The position numbers and the translations under genes were made by a program. Below are positions 30,677 through 37,795 of a stretch of DNA of 41,693 bases, piece after piece (the first letter of the stretch is position 1; the number at the start of each line of letters is the position of its first letter). Below the pieces are notes generated by a model. The model did not search any database, was not told where the DNA came from, and was given only the letters and a program-made list of their open reading frames with translations. Location of the stretch: positions 1 through 41,693 of the forward strand of contig CABUBB010000017.1 in NCBI GenBank assembly GCA_902489745.1, given 5' to 3'. The stretch comes from Metaruminococcus_A sp003150405 (GTDB lineage Bacteria; Bacillota; Clostridia; Oscillospirales; Ruminococcaceae).

Positions 30677-32071
30677 ATGAGTCAAATGGAAGAGCAGGCA
30701 GCGCCAATGCCTGTAACAGAAAACAAGATGGGCCATGCCCCTATGCTGCGGCTGATTATTTCTATGTCGCTTCCAGCTATGTTCTCCATGTTAGTACAGG
30801 CGCTATACAACATTGTGGACAGCTACTTTGTTTCGCAGGTCAGCGAAAATGCGCTGACCGCGGTTTCCCTTGCTTTCCCGGTTCAAATGCTGATGACTTC
30901 AGTTGCAGTCGGCACCTCAATCGGTATCAATTCTTTTATTTCCCGAAAGCTCGGGGAACACCGCCAGGACTTGGCGGACAGTGCCGCTACACACGGGATT
31001 CTTCTTGCACTGTTCAGTTGGGCGATATTTGCTCTCGTCGGCATTTTCGGTTCCCGCTTTTTCTTTCAATGCTTTACAAACATTCCGGAAATTGTTGATA
31101 TGGGCACCCAGTACATCAGTATTTGCTGCATTTGTTCTTTTGGTATCTTTGTAGAGGTTAACTTAGAAAAAACATTGCAGGCAACCGGTAATATGATTTA
31201 TCCCATGCTGTTCCAGCTTTTGGGTGCAATCACCAACATTATTTTGGATCCGCTCTTTATCTTCGGCTGGCTTGGTCTACCGGCGATGGGGGTTGCAGGT
31301 GCGGCAGCGGCGACCGTTATCGGCCAGATTTTTGCTATGATTTTTGCGGTTTATGTCATTTTTGCCAAAGATCATGCCATTAAAATCAGTTTCCGTGGAT
31401 TTAAAATTGACTGGCAAATTGTTAAGAGCATTTATGCGGTTGGTTTTCCGTCAATCGTTATGCAGTCAATCGGTTCAGTGATGAATGTTTGCATGAACGC
31501 CATTCTAATCTCTTTCACCGAGACGGCGGTTGCAGTATTTGGCGTTTATTTTAAACTCCAGTCCTTTATTTTTATGCCGGTTTTTGGTCTGACACACGGT
31601 GTTATGCCGATTATGGGCTATAACTATGGTGCGCGCAACCGGGCTCGCTTGATGTCCGCCCTGAAAATCGGCGCAGTTATTGCTCTGTGCATCATGCTGG
31701 TTGGAACAGTGGTGTTCTGGGTGGTGCCGGATTGGCTGTTAAGTATCTTCAATGCATCTGAACATATGTTGGAAATTGGCATTCCGGCGTTGCGGCTCAT
31801 CAGTATTTGCTTTGTTCCGGCAGCCCTTGGTATCATTTACTCTACTTTATTCCAGGCGGTGGGTAAGGGCGTTTACAGCTTAATTATTTCGGTGCTCCGC
31901 CAGCTTGTCATTTTAGTTCCGGTGGCATTTCTGCTTTCCAGCGCTGGGCTTTATTATGTTTGGTTTTCGTTCCCGATTGCGGAGGTATTCTCGTTAATTG
32001 CGAGTGTTCTGCTGTTTTGGAGGTTAAATCGCAAACAGATTAAGCCGCTGGATGTTCCGGAAGGTGTTTGA
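30677..32071 (+). CDS. MATE family efflux transporter
   Basis: A 464-residue, 12-helix membrane pump of the MATE family (MepA/DinF-like). Its first half opens LRLIISMSLPAMFSMLVQALYNIVDSYFVSQVSENALTAVSLAFPVQ and the second half repeats this (VGFPSIVMQSIGSVMNVCMNAILISF). The PILGYNYGARN-type motif of the MepA group is present as PIMGYNYGARN. The family exports cationic drugs or metabolites. It is distinct in sequence from the MATE protein encoded at 22406-23809. The ATG at 30677 follows AAAGGAG. It is monocistronic, with a terminator just after the stop. Confidence 0.95.
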   Translation: MSQMEEQAAPMPVTENKMGHAPMLRLIISMSLPAMFSMLVQALYNIVDSYFVSQVSENALTAVSLAFPVQMLMTSVAVGTSIGINSFISRKLGEHRQDLADSAATHGILLALFSWAIFALVGIFGSRFFFQCFTNIPEIVDMGTQYISICCICSFGIFVEVNLEKTLQATGNMIYPMLFQLLGAITNIILDPLFIFGWLGLPAMGVAGAAAATVIGQIFAMIFAVYVIFAKDHAIKISFRGFKIDWQIVKSIYAVGFPSIVMQSIGSVMNVCMNAILISFTETAVAVFGVYFKLQSFIFMPVFGLTHGVMPIMGYNYGARNRARLMSALKIGAVIALCIMLVGTVVFWVVPDWLLSIFNASEHMLEIGIPALRLISICFVPAALGIIYSTLFQAVGKGVYSLIISVLRQLVILVPVAFLLSSAGLYYVWFSFPIAEVFSLIASVLLFWRLNRKQIKPLDVPEGV

Positions 32072-32078
32072 AATATGT

Positions 32079-32115
32079 AAAAACAGAGGCGTTTTGAAAA
32101 ACGCCTCTGTTTTTT
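32079..32115 (+). terminator. Terminator of the second MATE gene
   Basis: AAAAACAGAGGCGTTTT and AAAACGCCTCTGTTTTTT form a long perfect stem with a tiny loop, starting 8 bases after the stop. Confidence 0.93.
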
Positions 32116-32321
32116 CGTTGAGATGTTATTTTTTTATTAAGTATTTAATAAAATATGCGTAAAAACAAGCTGACATCCTAGGATATTCGGACCTCGCTGA
32201 AAAAAGGACAAGCGATATGCTGTATGGAAATCTAAAGTGATTACCGCTCAGCACTCTGTATAACCCAAAGCTGTTATTTGGCGAAAGACGAGCGACAAAT
32301 TGCGAAACAGAGTTACCGATA
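32116..32321. other. Intergenic stretch without recognised features
   Basis: About 200 bases between the MATE and thioredoxin terminators. It holds a 10 bp palindrome ATCCTAGGAT (32175-32184). No ORF with a ribosome binding site, no RNA gene and no repeat shared with the rest of the window was seen. Confidence 0.4.
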
Positions 32322-32360
32322 GAACAAAAGCTCTGCTTAAAATTCAGCAGGGCTTTGTTC
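32322..32360 (-). terminator. Terminator of the thioredoxin gene
   Basis: GAACAAAAGCTCTGCT pairs with AGCAGGGCTTTGTTC, with one wobble, around an 8-base loop. It lies 12 bases past the trxA stop. Confidence 0.8.
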
Positions 32361-32371
32361 TGTTACAGAGT

Positions 32372-32698
32372 CTATTGTTTTTCCGGTTTTTCTAAAAGCT
32401 TGAGAATTTCCTCTTTAGGCCTGAAACCAACTGCTGCAGCTGCAATTTCCCCATGTTTTACGACCATGACAGCCGGAACTGCCATAATGCTATATTGGGC
32501 AGCGAGCTCCATTTCGTCGTCAATGTTGACTTTGCCGACCTTTATACTCCCATTTGCTTCTTGGGCAATTTCCTCCAGAATGGGGGAGAGCATTTTACAG
32601 GGACCACACCATGCCGCCCAGAAGTCAACAATAACAGGAACGTCTGCTTCCATAACTTCACTTTGAAAATTGTCCTTTGTGAGATTGAGAACCGCCAT
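32372..32698 (-). CDS. trxA: Thioredoxin
   Basis: A 108-residue cytoplasmic thioredoxin. The redox site is WCGPC with C31 and C34, preceded by VIVDFWAAWCGPCKML, and the cis-Pro lies in IMAVPAVMVV. It reduces protein disulfides at the expense of thioredoxin reductase, which is not encoded in this window. The ATG at 32698 follows GGAGGG. On the minus strand a TATAAT (32743-32738) provides the -10 box, with a poor TGGAAA -35. It is monocistronic. Confidence 0.97.
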   Translation of the reverse strand: MAVLNLTKDNFQSEVMEADVPVIVDFWAAWCGPCKMLSPILEEIAQEANGSIKVGKVNIDDEMELAAQYSIMAVPAVMVVKHGEIAAAAVGFRPKEEILKLLEKPEKQ

Positions 32699-32796
32699 TT
32701 GAAACCCTCCGTTGCAATTTAATTTCCTTTTTTCTTTATTATATCCGAAATGGCGTCGTCTTTCCAGCTGGTTTTTGTTTTTAATGTAATTGATGT

Positions 32797-32825
32797 AAAA
32801 AAGGCACGGAGAGCCGTGCCTTTTT
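32797..32825 (-). terminator. Terminator of the collagen-like gene
   Basis: AAAAAGGCACGG pairs with CCGTGCCTTTTT around loop AGAG. It begins directly at the stop of the collagen-like gene. Confidence 0.9.
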
Positions 32826-32826
32826 A

Positions 32827-33777
32827 TTATGCGATTTTAACAATATTCATAGAGACATTGGTACTTCCGGCGGCTAAGGAAACGGTGCCGCTGACCGACG
32901 CGACAATGCGCAGTTGCTGTCCGGTTGCTACCGTGAGAAAAACAATCCCATCAGATGACTGTCCATCGGCTAACAGATGGGTGGAGCCTGGAACGGTAGC
33001 GGCCGGGAGCGTTACCAGGCGTACGGTATCGCCTGCGGTGACGCCCGAAGCTGGGGTAACATGGTAAGAAACCTGATAGGTGCCGGCGTCGGTAAAAGTA
33101 ATGGTTGAATTATCCGCGCCTAAGGTGACGCCGGTTGGAGCGACACTGTTGTCAAAGGTGACTGGAGCGTCTGCTCCTGTCAGCGTTTGCGCGGAATCCG
33201 AATAGAAACCGCCGTATGCCGGAACAACCGTTCCTGGAAGGGTAAAGTTGAGAACGGCATTTTCCCCGGTACCGGATACGGTGACAGCCGGTGCGCTTCC
33301 CGGCGCCCCTGAGGTTACGGTACCAATGGTTACAGTCGGAGTTGCGCCGGTAGGACCAGTCGGGCCGGTTGGACCCGTGGCTCCGGTAGCCCCAGTCGCT
33401 CCGGTAGGCCCAGTTGCGCCAGTACTACCGGCAGGACCCTGAATTCCCTGAGGACCGGTTGGGCCGGTATCGCCACGTGGAATGGTAAAGTTCAGAACGG
33501 CATTCTGGGATGTACCAGAGTTGGTAACAGAAGCGCTTGTACCCGGTGCTCCTGTTGTAACGGTGCCAACCGAAACCGAGGCTGCGGTCCCTTGCGGTCC
33601 TTGTGGCCCCGGAACGCCTTGTGGTCCCTGTGGCCCCTGCGGTCCTTGAACACCCTGCGGTCCTTGCGGTCCTTGTGGGCCTTGACCAATGGTATAGCAG
33701 CAGCACGGCTCGCATCCACAATCGCAGTCGCATCCGCTGTTACATCCACAGCCGTTGCTGCCTTTATAAATATTCAT
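32827..33777 (-). CDS. Collagen-like BclA-type surface/exosporium protein
   Basis: A 316-residue mosaic. Residues 10-27 are Cys-rich (nine Cys in CGCNSGCDCDCGCEPCCC). Residues about 32-63 are Gly-X-Y collagen repeats rich in GPQ. A beta-rich module of about 40 residues follows (VGTVTTGAPGTSASV...NAVLNFTIPRG), then a second collagen stretch rich in GPTGAT, then a second copy of the module (IGTVTSGAPGSAPAV...NAVLNFTLPG). The last 130 residues form a BclA/TNF-like C-terminal domain (YGGFYSDSAQTLTGADAPVTFDN...). Such proteins form trimers on the exosporium or surface filaments of spore formers. There is no signal peptide, as in exosporium proteins. The ATG at 33777 follows GGGAGG. Confidence 0.9.
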   Translation of the reverse strand: MNIYKGSNGCGCNSGCDCDCGCEPCCCYTIGQGPQGPQGPQGVQGPQGPQGPQGVPGPQGPQGTAASVSVGTVTTGAPGTSASVTNSGTSQNAVLNFTIPRGDTGPTGPQGIQGPAGSTGATGPTGATGATGATGPTGPTGPTGATPTVTIGTVTSGAPGSAPAVTVSGTGENAVLNFTLPGTVVPAYGGFYSDSAQTLTGADAPVTFDNSVAPTGVTLGADNSTITFTDAGTYQVSYHVTPASGVTAGDTVRLVTLPAATVPGSTHLLADGQSSDGIVFLTVATGQQLRIVASVSGTVSLAAGSTNVSMNIVKIA

Positions 33778-33829
33778 ATATGCATACCTCCCTGAGAAAA
33801 TAAAGCCGGAGTCCATACGGCTTTACCAC

Positions 33830-33837
33830 ATTATATG
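33830..33837 (-). promoter_or_regulatory. Possible sporulation-type -10 element
   Basis: On the minus strand CATATAAT resembles the -10 of sigma-E/sigma-K promoters (CATAnnnT), about 53 bases before the collagen-like gene. A CAC lies about 17 bases upstream of it, as loosely expected for sigma-K. No sigma-A -35 is present. Confidence 0.3.
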
Positions 33838-33885
33838 GCAAAGGGTTCCGGGGAGTGATTATTTTGGCAAACTGCAGTTAAAACC

Positions 33886-33914
33886 TTTACAGGATTTGGC
33901 AAGTAGAGTATAAT
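33886..33914 (+). promoter_or_regulatory. Promoter of the SDR gene
   Basis: TTTACA (33886-33891), a 17 bp spacer and TATAAT (33909-33914). This leaves a 5' leader of about 115 bases with no obvious structure. Confidence 0.8.
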
Positions 33915-34035
33915 ATTAGGCAATGCCTTGTAATCTCCCGAACCGTTTGTGGACTCTGTCGTATGGTCCAGGAAATTGCTGCAAAATAGATTTATCGAAC
34001 AAATAGACAACCAAGAATAGAAAGAGGTGCGCAGT

Positions 34036-34812
34036 ATGGGGATTCTGGAAAAAATGAGCCTGAACGGCAAAAAAGCCTTTGTTACTGGTGGGGCGAGAGG
34101 AATTGGCAAAAGCATTGCTACGGCGCTCGCGGAGGCCGGAGCAGATGTCGCTCTTGTGGATGTTGATTTTGCGGAAGCGGAAAAAACAGCTGTTGAAATT
34201 GCCCTTAAAACAGGCCGGGAATTGTTTGCCGTAAGGGCGGATGTAACCGTTCCAAACGAAGTTAACGCTATGATTGAGAAAATTACCGAGCGTTTCGGCC
34301 GCTTGGATGTGGCGTTCTGCAATGCAGGTATTTGTAAAAATATTCCGGCGGAGGAAATGAGCTATGAGGATTGGAAACAGGTTACCGACATTAACCTCAC
34401 CGGCGTGTTCCTCACCGCGCAGGCTGCCGGCCGGGTGATGATCAAACAGGGAGGCGGTTCCATCATCAATACCGCGTCCATGTCTGCGCATATTGTCAAT
34501 TTCCCGCAGCCGCAGTGCTCTTACAATGCGTCGAAAGCGGGCGTTATCCAGCTCACCAAATCGCTGGCAGTGGAGTGGGCAGCGAAAAACGTACGGGTTA
34601 ATTCCATCAGTCCGGGGTATATTGGCACCGAGCTCACCCTGAATTCGCCCAGTCTGAAGCCGTTGATAGAACAGTGGAACGCGGTTGCACCGCTTCATCG
34701 TATGGGCCGCCCGGATGAGCTTCAGGCCATTGCTGTTTACCTTGCGGGGGATGCAAGCTCGTTTACCACTGGTTCAGATTTCGTGGTTGACGGTGCGTTT
34801 ACCTGCATATAA
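34036..34812 (+). CDS. Short-chain dehydrogenase/reductase
   Basis: A 258-residue classical SDR. The NAD(P) motif TGGARGIGK is near residue 16, then D in VDVDF, NAG at about 96, the catalytic Ser in NTASMSA, and YNASK with the Tyr and Lys. The C-terminal RMGRPDELQAIAVYLAGDASSFTTGSDFVVDGAF is typical of sugar or polyol dehydrogenases and 3-oxoacyl-ACP reductase-like enzymes. The acidic residue after strand 2 (VDVDFAEAEK) suggests preference for NAD. The ATG at 34036 follows GAGGTG. The substrate is not identifiable. The cysteine synthase gene follows after 80 bases. Confidence 0.93.
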   Translation: MGILEKMSLNGKKAFVTGGARGIGKSIATALAEAGADVALVDVDFAEAEKTAVEIALKTGRELFAVRADVTVPNEVNAMIEKITERFGRLDVAFCNAGICKNIPAEEMSYEDWKQVTDINLTGVFLTAQAAGRVMIKQGGGSIINTASMSAHIVNFPQPQCSYNASKAGVIQLTKSLAVEWAAKNVRVNSISPGYIGTELTLNSPSLKPLIEQWNAVAPLHRMGRPDELQAIAVYLAGDASSFTTGSDFVVDGAFTCI

Positions 34813-34853
34813 ATAAAGCAGAGAATTGAGTCGGGCTTCTGTAGACTGGCCGA

Positions 34854-34868
34854 ATTTACCTAGTAAAT
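34854..34868. promoter_or_regulatory. Small inverted repeat before the cysteine synthase gene
   Basis: ATTTAC-CTA-GTAAAT, 25 bases before the cysteine synthase start, next to a further TAGTAAATCTAGTAGA echo. It could be an operator. No known sulfur-regulator consensus is matched with confidence. Confidence 0.3.
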
Positions 34869-34892
34869 CTAGTAGAAAGAAGGAAATCTTTT

Positions 34893-35822
34893 TTGATTTA
34901 TAATACCATCCTTGATGCGCTCGGACACACCCCTATGATCCGGTTGAACCACATGACGGGGGAGAATGACGCCGAGATCATCGTCAAATACGAAGGCGTC
35001 AATATTGGTGGTTCCATTAAAACCCGTACGGCTTATAATATGATCATCGAAGCGGAAAAGAAGGGATTGATTGGCCCAGGTACGACTATTGTGGAGCCAA
35101 CAAGCGGCAATCAGGGCATTGGTTTAGCGTTGGTTGGTGCAGTGCGCGGTTATAAAGTGATTATTGTCATGCCAGATTCGGTCAGCGAAGAGCGCCGGTT
35201 CCTGGTTAAGCACTATGGAGCTGAAGTAGTGCTGGTGCATGATGACGGCGATATTGGAAAATGTATTGCAGATTGTCTCCGCCGCGCAGAGGAAATTGCT
35301 GCAGGGGATCCAAACGTCTTTATTCCGCAGCAGTTTACCAATCCAGATAACCCGTTGGTGCATAAATACCACACAGCAGTTGAAATTTTGGAGCAGGCGG
35401 AGGGACCAATTCACGGCTTTTGTTCCGGCGTTGGTACCGGTGGCACCATTTCTGGTATTGGAGAAGTTCTCAAAAACCAGTTCCCGGACATTGCAATTTG
35501 GGCGGTGGAGCCGGAGCATGCAGCAATTCTTTCCGGTGGCAGCATTGGAACCCATTTGCAGATGGGGATTGGCGACGGCTTGATTCCGGATAACCTTAAT
35601 ATGAAGATTTATGATAAGACCATTACTATTACCGATGATGAGGCGCTGAATGTGGCAAAACGCCTTGCGCAGGAAGAGGGAATTCTTTGCGGGATTTCAA
35701 GCGGTTCTAATGTTGCCGCTGCCATAAAGATGGCGCAGCAGCTTGGCAGGGGCAAGCGGGTGGTAACTATTTTGCCGGATACTGGTGAGCGGTATTTTTC
35801 GACGCCATTGTTTCAGGATTAA
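34893..35822 (+). CDS. cysK: Cysteine synthase family PLP enzyme
   Basis: A 309-residue fold-type II pyridoxal-phosphate enzyme. The PLP lysine is K43 in NIGGSIKTRTA; the usual CysK sequence there is GGSVKDR, so the Asp is replaced by Thr. The substrate loop is PTSGNQG instead of TSGNTG, and the phosphate loop is GVGTGGT. The end, GKRVVTILPDTGERYFSTPLF, is the CysK signature. It makes cysteine from O-acetylserine and sulfide, or a related beta-replacement. The start is TTG at 34893, about 10 bases after AAGGA, with no ATG in frame. It is probably co-transcribed with the SDR gene and ends at a strong terminator. Confidence 0.9.
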   Translation: MIYNTILDALGHTPMIRLNHMTGENDAEIIVKYEGVNIGGSIKTRTAYNMIIEAEKKGLIGPGTTIVEPTSGNQGIGLALVGAVRGYKVIIVMPDSVSEERRFLVKHYGAEVVLVHDDGDIGKCIADCLRRAEEIAAGDPNVFIPQQFTNPDNPLVHKYHTAVEILEQAEGPIHGFCSGVGTGGTISGIGEVLKNQFPDIAIWAVEPEHAAILSGGSIGTHLQMGIGDGLIPDNLNMKIYDKTITITDDEALNVAKRLAQEEGILCGISSGSNVAAAIKMAQQLGRGKRVVTILPDTGERYFSTPLFQD

Positions 35823-35862
35823 TCAAAAACAGGCACGGAATACACTCCGTGCCTGTTTTTGA
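35823..35862 (+). terminator. Terminator of the cysteine synthase gene
   Basis: TCAAAAACAGGCACGGA (35823-35839) pairs perfectly with TCCGTGCCTGTTTTTGA (35846-35862). Confidence 0.93.
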
Positions 35863-36345
35863 TACTGAAAGCAAAAATAAGCTGGAGCAAAAGGCGTTTT
35901 CGTCCTAGCTTGAAGAAACAATAAAAAACTATCGCTATTTCGCATAAGAAGCTATTAAACACAAAAACAGACTCTAAATGCGATTGCGTTCAGAGTCTGC
36001 CGATATTGCGCTGCAAAAAGATATCTATTTTAGCACAGCTATAAAGGAAAACACGCCTCACAAAGTGAGGTGTGCAACTTGGAAGTGGCTTGTCACTGGG
36101 TTTGCGCTACAAAAAAGATATCCCGTTTTCAGCATGTGCACCTCACTTCGAGCAAAAAAGAGCCTGGAACGCGAATTGCGTCCAAGCTCAGCCTAGTGGG
36201 TTTGGGTTACAAAAAAGATACCCGTCTGCCAAAGTAAAAAAGAGAATTTCGGGTTCGGAATAAAGCTGTTATCATTTTTGCATTACGCTTTTTAAGTTTT
36301 TTATTTTGGATGTGTCATTTTTGGGGGCGCAATTCCGATCTCTAT
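35863..36345. other. Gene-free region with repeated hairpins
   Basis: No gene is supported. The region contains three hairpins and three copies of a short motif. Hairpin 1 is CAGACTCT/AGAGTCTG (35968-35999), hairpin 2 is CACGCCTCAC/GTGAGGTGTG (36052-36074) and hairpin 3 is GAGC...GCTC (36160-36189). Hairpins 1 and 3 are followed by T-runs when read on the minus strand. The motif GCTACAAAAAAGATA, or a near copy, lies at 36006-36025, 36098-36124 and 36198-36223. Related sequence recurs at 41545-41647 next to a tRNA gene. Confidence 0.75.
35968..36223. repeat. Dispersed repeat, left group (three partial units)
   Basis: The unit is GGGTTTGCGCTACAAAAAAG (36098 onward) followed about 62 bases later by a hairpin around ACGCGAATTGCGT (36160-36189) and CAGCCTAGTG. 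The right copy at 41545-41647 has the same order and spacing (64 bases). Additional motif copies at 36006 and 36198, and hairpin 35968-35999, show that the unit is present more than once here. All copies are in the same orientation. Confidence 0.7.
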
Positions 36346-37161
36346 TCAGTTCTTTTTGCAGCCGACTGTGATCATAGTAATATAGTCGTCACGGCTTTGC
36401 AGGGACATTTCATTTAGGCCCTCCTCATAGGAATATCCAACCAACTCCATTTGGTTTTCCTCTGCAAAAGTGTAGATGTTTTGGTAAACCTTCTCCAACT
36501 TTTTCCATCCTCCCAGACAAAAAGCCCGTAGATACATGCCGGCAGGACGCACAGTATCGTAAACTTCCGTATCCTGCCTGCCGTAAGCGAAAAAGCAGTC
36601 GTAATCGGCATAGTTTCCGGCTGAGAGCTTTTCAACTGAAATCCGGCTCCCGAAATTATCATAAAGACCGAAGATGGATTTTAACCGCAAAGAAAACTCT
36701 CCCGCAACTGCAAAGTCATCGTCGTCATAGGCCCCAGTGATAGGAGCACTGAGCAAAATGCGCTGTTCGGGAAGTGTGACCACTTCGATCTCCCCCTCTT
36801 TAGCTGTAAGACTCAGGGACAGTTTTTGAGATTTTTGTTCCAAAAAGGCTTTCGTGTTCAGAAGCTCCCGAATGGATTTATCGATCACGGCTTTTCTCTC
36901 TTCGATCAGTTCCGCGAAGGAAGCGCCCGATGGCCTTTGCTGGTAACGGAGGATCTCTTCGATGGATAAGCCAATCTTTCTCAGTATCAGAATCAGTTCC
37001 AGTTGTACTGTCTGAAAACAGGTGTAGTAGCGGTAGCCGTTTTCCCCTTTGATTTCGGGAGAAAACAGCCCAATCTCATCGTAATAATGCAACGTGCGCT
37101 TGTTGACGCCGTTGAGCTTTGCAAATTGTCCCGTAGTATATAAATATTTCTTATTTTTCAT
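36346..37161 (-). CDS. MerR-family transcriptional regulator
   Basis: A 271-residue activator of the BltR/BmrR type. The N-terminal winged helix reads YTTGQFAKLNGVNKRTLHYYDEIGLFSPEIKGENGYRYY (residues about 7-45), a coiled-coil linker spans about 70-120 (EERKAVIDKSIRELLNTKAFLEQKSQKL), and the rest is a GyrI-like effector-binding domain (LPEQRILLSAPITGAYDDDDF; AGNYADYDCFFAYG). It is divergent from the GNAT-ABC operon, whose promoter has the 19 bp spacer that MerR proteins act on. It probably senses a drug or metabolite exported by the ABC pair. The ATG at 37161 follows GAGGCTTTCAG. Confidence 0.92.
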   Translation of the reverse strand: MKNKKYLYTTGQFAKLNGVNKRTLHYYDEIGLFSPEIKGENGYRYYTCFQTVQLELILILRKIGLSIEEILRYQQRPSGASFAELIEERKAVIDKSIRELLNTKAFLEQKSQKLSLSLTAKEGEIEVVTLPEQRILLSAPITGAYDDDDFAVAGEFSLRLKSIFGLYDNFGSRISVEKLSAGNYADYDCFFAYGRQDTEVYDTVRPAGMYLRAFCLGGWKKLEKVYQNIYTFAEENQMELVGYSYEEGLNEMSLQSRDDYITMITVGCKKN

Positions 37162-37172
37162 CTGAAAGCCTC

Positions 37173-37203
37173 TTGACATTACAGTTACTGTATAGCTTAT
37201 CAT
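37173..37203 (+). promoter_or_regulatory. MerR-type promoter with 19 bp spacer and dyad
   Basis: TTGACA (37173-37178), a 19 bp spacer and TATCAT (37198-37203). The spacer contains the palindrome ACAGT-T-ACTGT (37181-37191). A direct repeat ACTGTATAG occurs at 37187-37195 and 37205-37213. An over-long spacer with a dyad is the hallmark of promoters activated by MerR regulators. Confidence 0.85.
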
Positions 37204-37236
37204 ACTGTATAGTGAAAAAAATTGCAAGGGTGGCGT

Positions 37237-37779
37237 ATGAAGACGGGTATTTTAAATGCAGATCAAAAACCATGGAAAGAAATTAAGGAGATTTACATGG
37301 AGGCTTTTCCCAAAGCGGAGCGAAAGCCTTTTTCGGCGATTCGACGTTCTGTAAACAAGGGAAAGGCGCTGCTGTTGACCGCAATGGAGAATGAGGTTTT
37401 GCAGGGTTTTGTGATGGCGATCCCCTATAAAAATATGGTGATGGTAGATTATCTGGCCGTTTCTTCAAAAATCCGCAGCCGCGGGACCGGCAGTAGAATC
37501 CTACAGGAGATATGCCGGTACTTTTCAGGCAAGAAAATCGTTTTGCTGATCGAGCGGCTGGACGACACCGCCGAAAACAAAGGCCAGCGGATTGCCCGCA
37601 GACGGTTTTATTTCAAAAACGGTTTTACCTCATCCGGTATTTATATCACCGGGCGCAGCGGAAATATGGAGGTTTTAAACTTTGGCGGTACAGTGTCTGT
37701 GCAGGAATACATGGGTTTGCAGCAGTATGCGTTGGGGAAGCTGATGTTCCGGCTGTCCGGAATCAGGCCGACACTATGA
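37237..37779 (+). CDS. GNAT family N-acetyltransferase
   Basis: A 180-residue acetyltransferase. The fold begins KEIKEIYMEAFPKAERKPFSAIRR, the acetyl-CoA loop is SSKIRSRGTGSRIL (R-x-x-G-x-G/S) at about residues 78-92, and VLLIERLDD and RRFYFKNGF follow. Acceptors cannot be inferred, although linkage to a MerR regulator and a drug-type exporter suggests detoxification. The ATG at 37237 follows AAGGGTGG; a TTG at 37222 is in frame but overlaps the transcription start region. It is the first gene of the operon, 16 bases before the first ABC gene. Confidence 0.88.
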   Translation: MKTGILNADQKPWKEIKEIYMEAFPKAERKPFSAIRRSVNKGKALLLTAMENEVLQGFVMAIPYKNMVMVDYLAVSSKIRSRGTGSRILQEICRYFSGKKIVLLIERLDDTAENKGQRIARRRFYFKNGFTSSGIYITGRSGNMEVLNFGGTVSVQEYMGLQQYALGKLMFRLSGIRPTL

Positions 37780-37795
37780 GGAAGGGGTATTTTTT

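Noticed and set aside
32116..32321. Possible small RNA gene
   Set aside because: No clear promoter plus terminator pair or conserved structure could be identified by eye.
33590..33690. Short repeats (CCTTGCGGTCC-like) that could suggest a CRISPR or minisatellite array
   Set aside because: They encode the Gly-Pro-Gln collagen triplets of the minus-strand gene; the unit is a 9-base codon pattern with no spacers.
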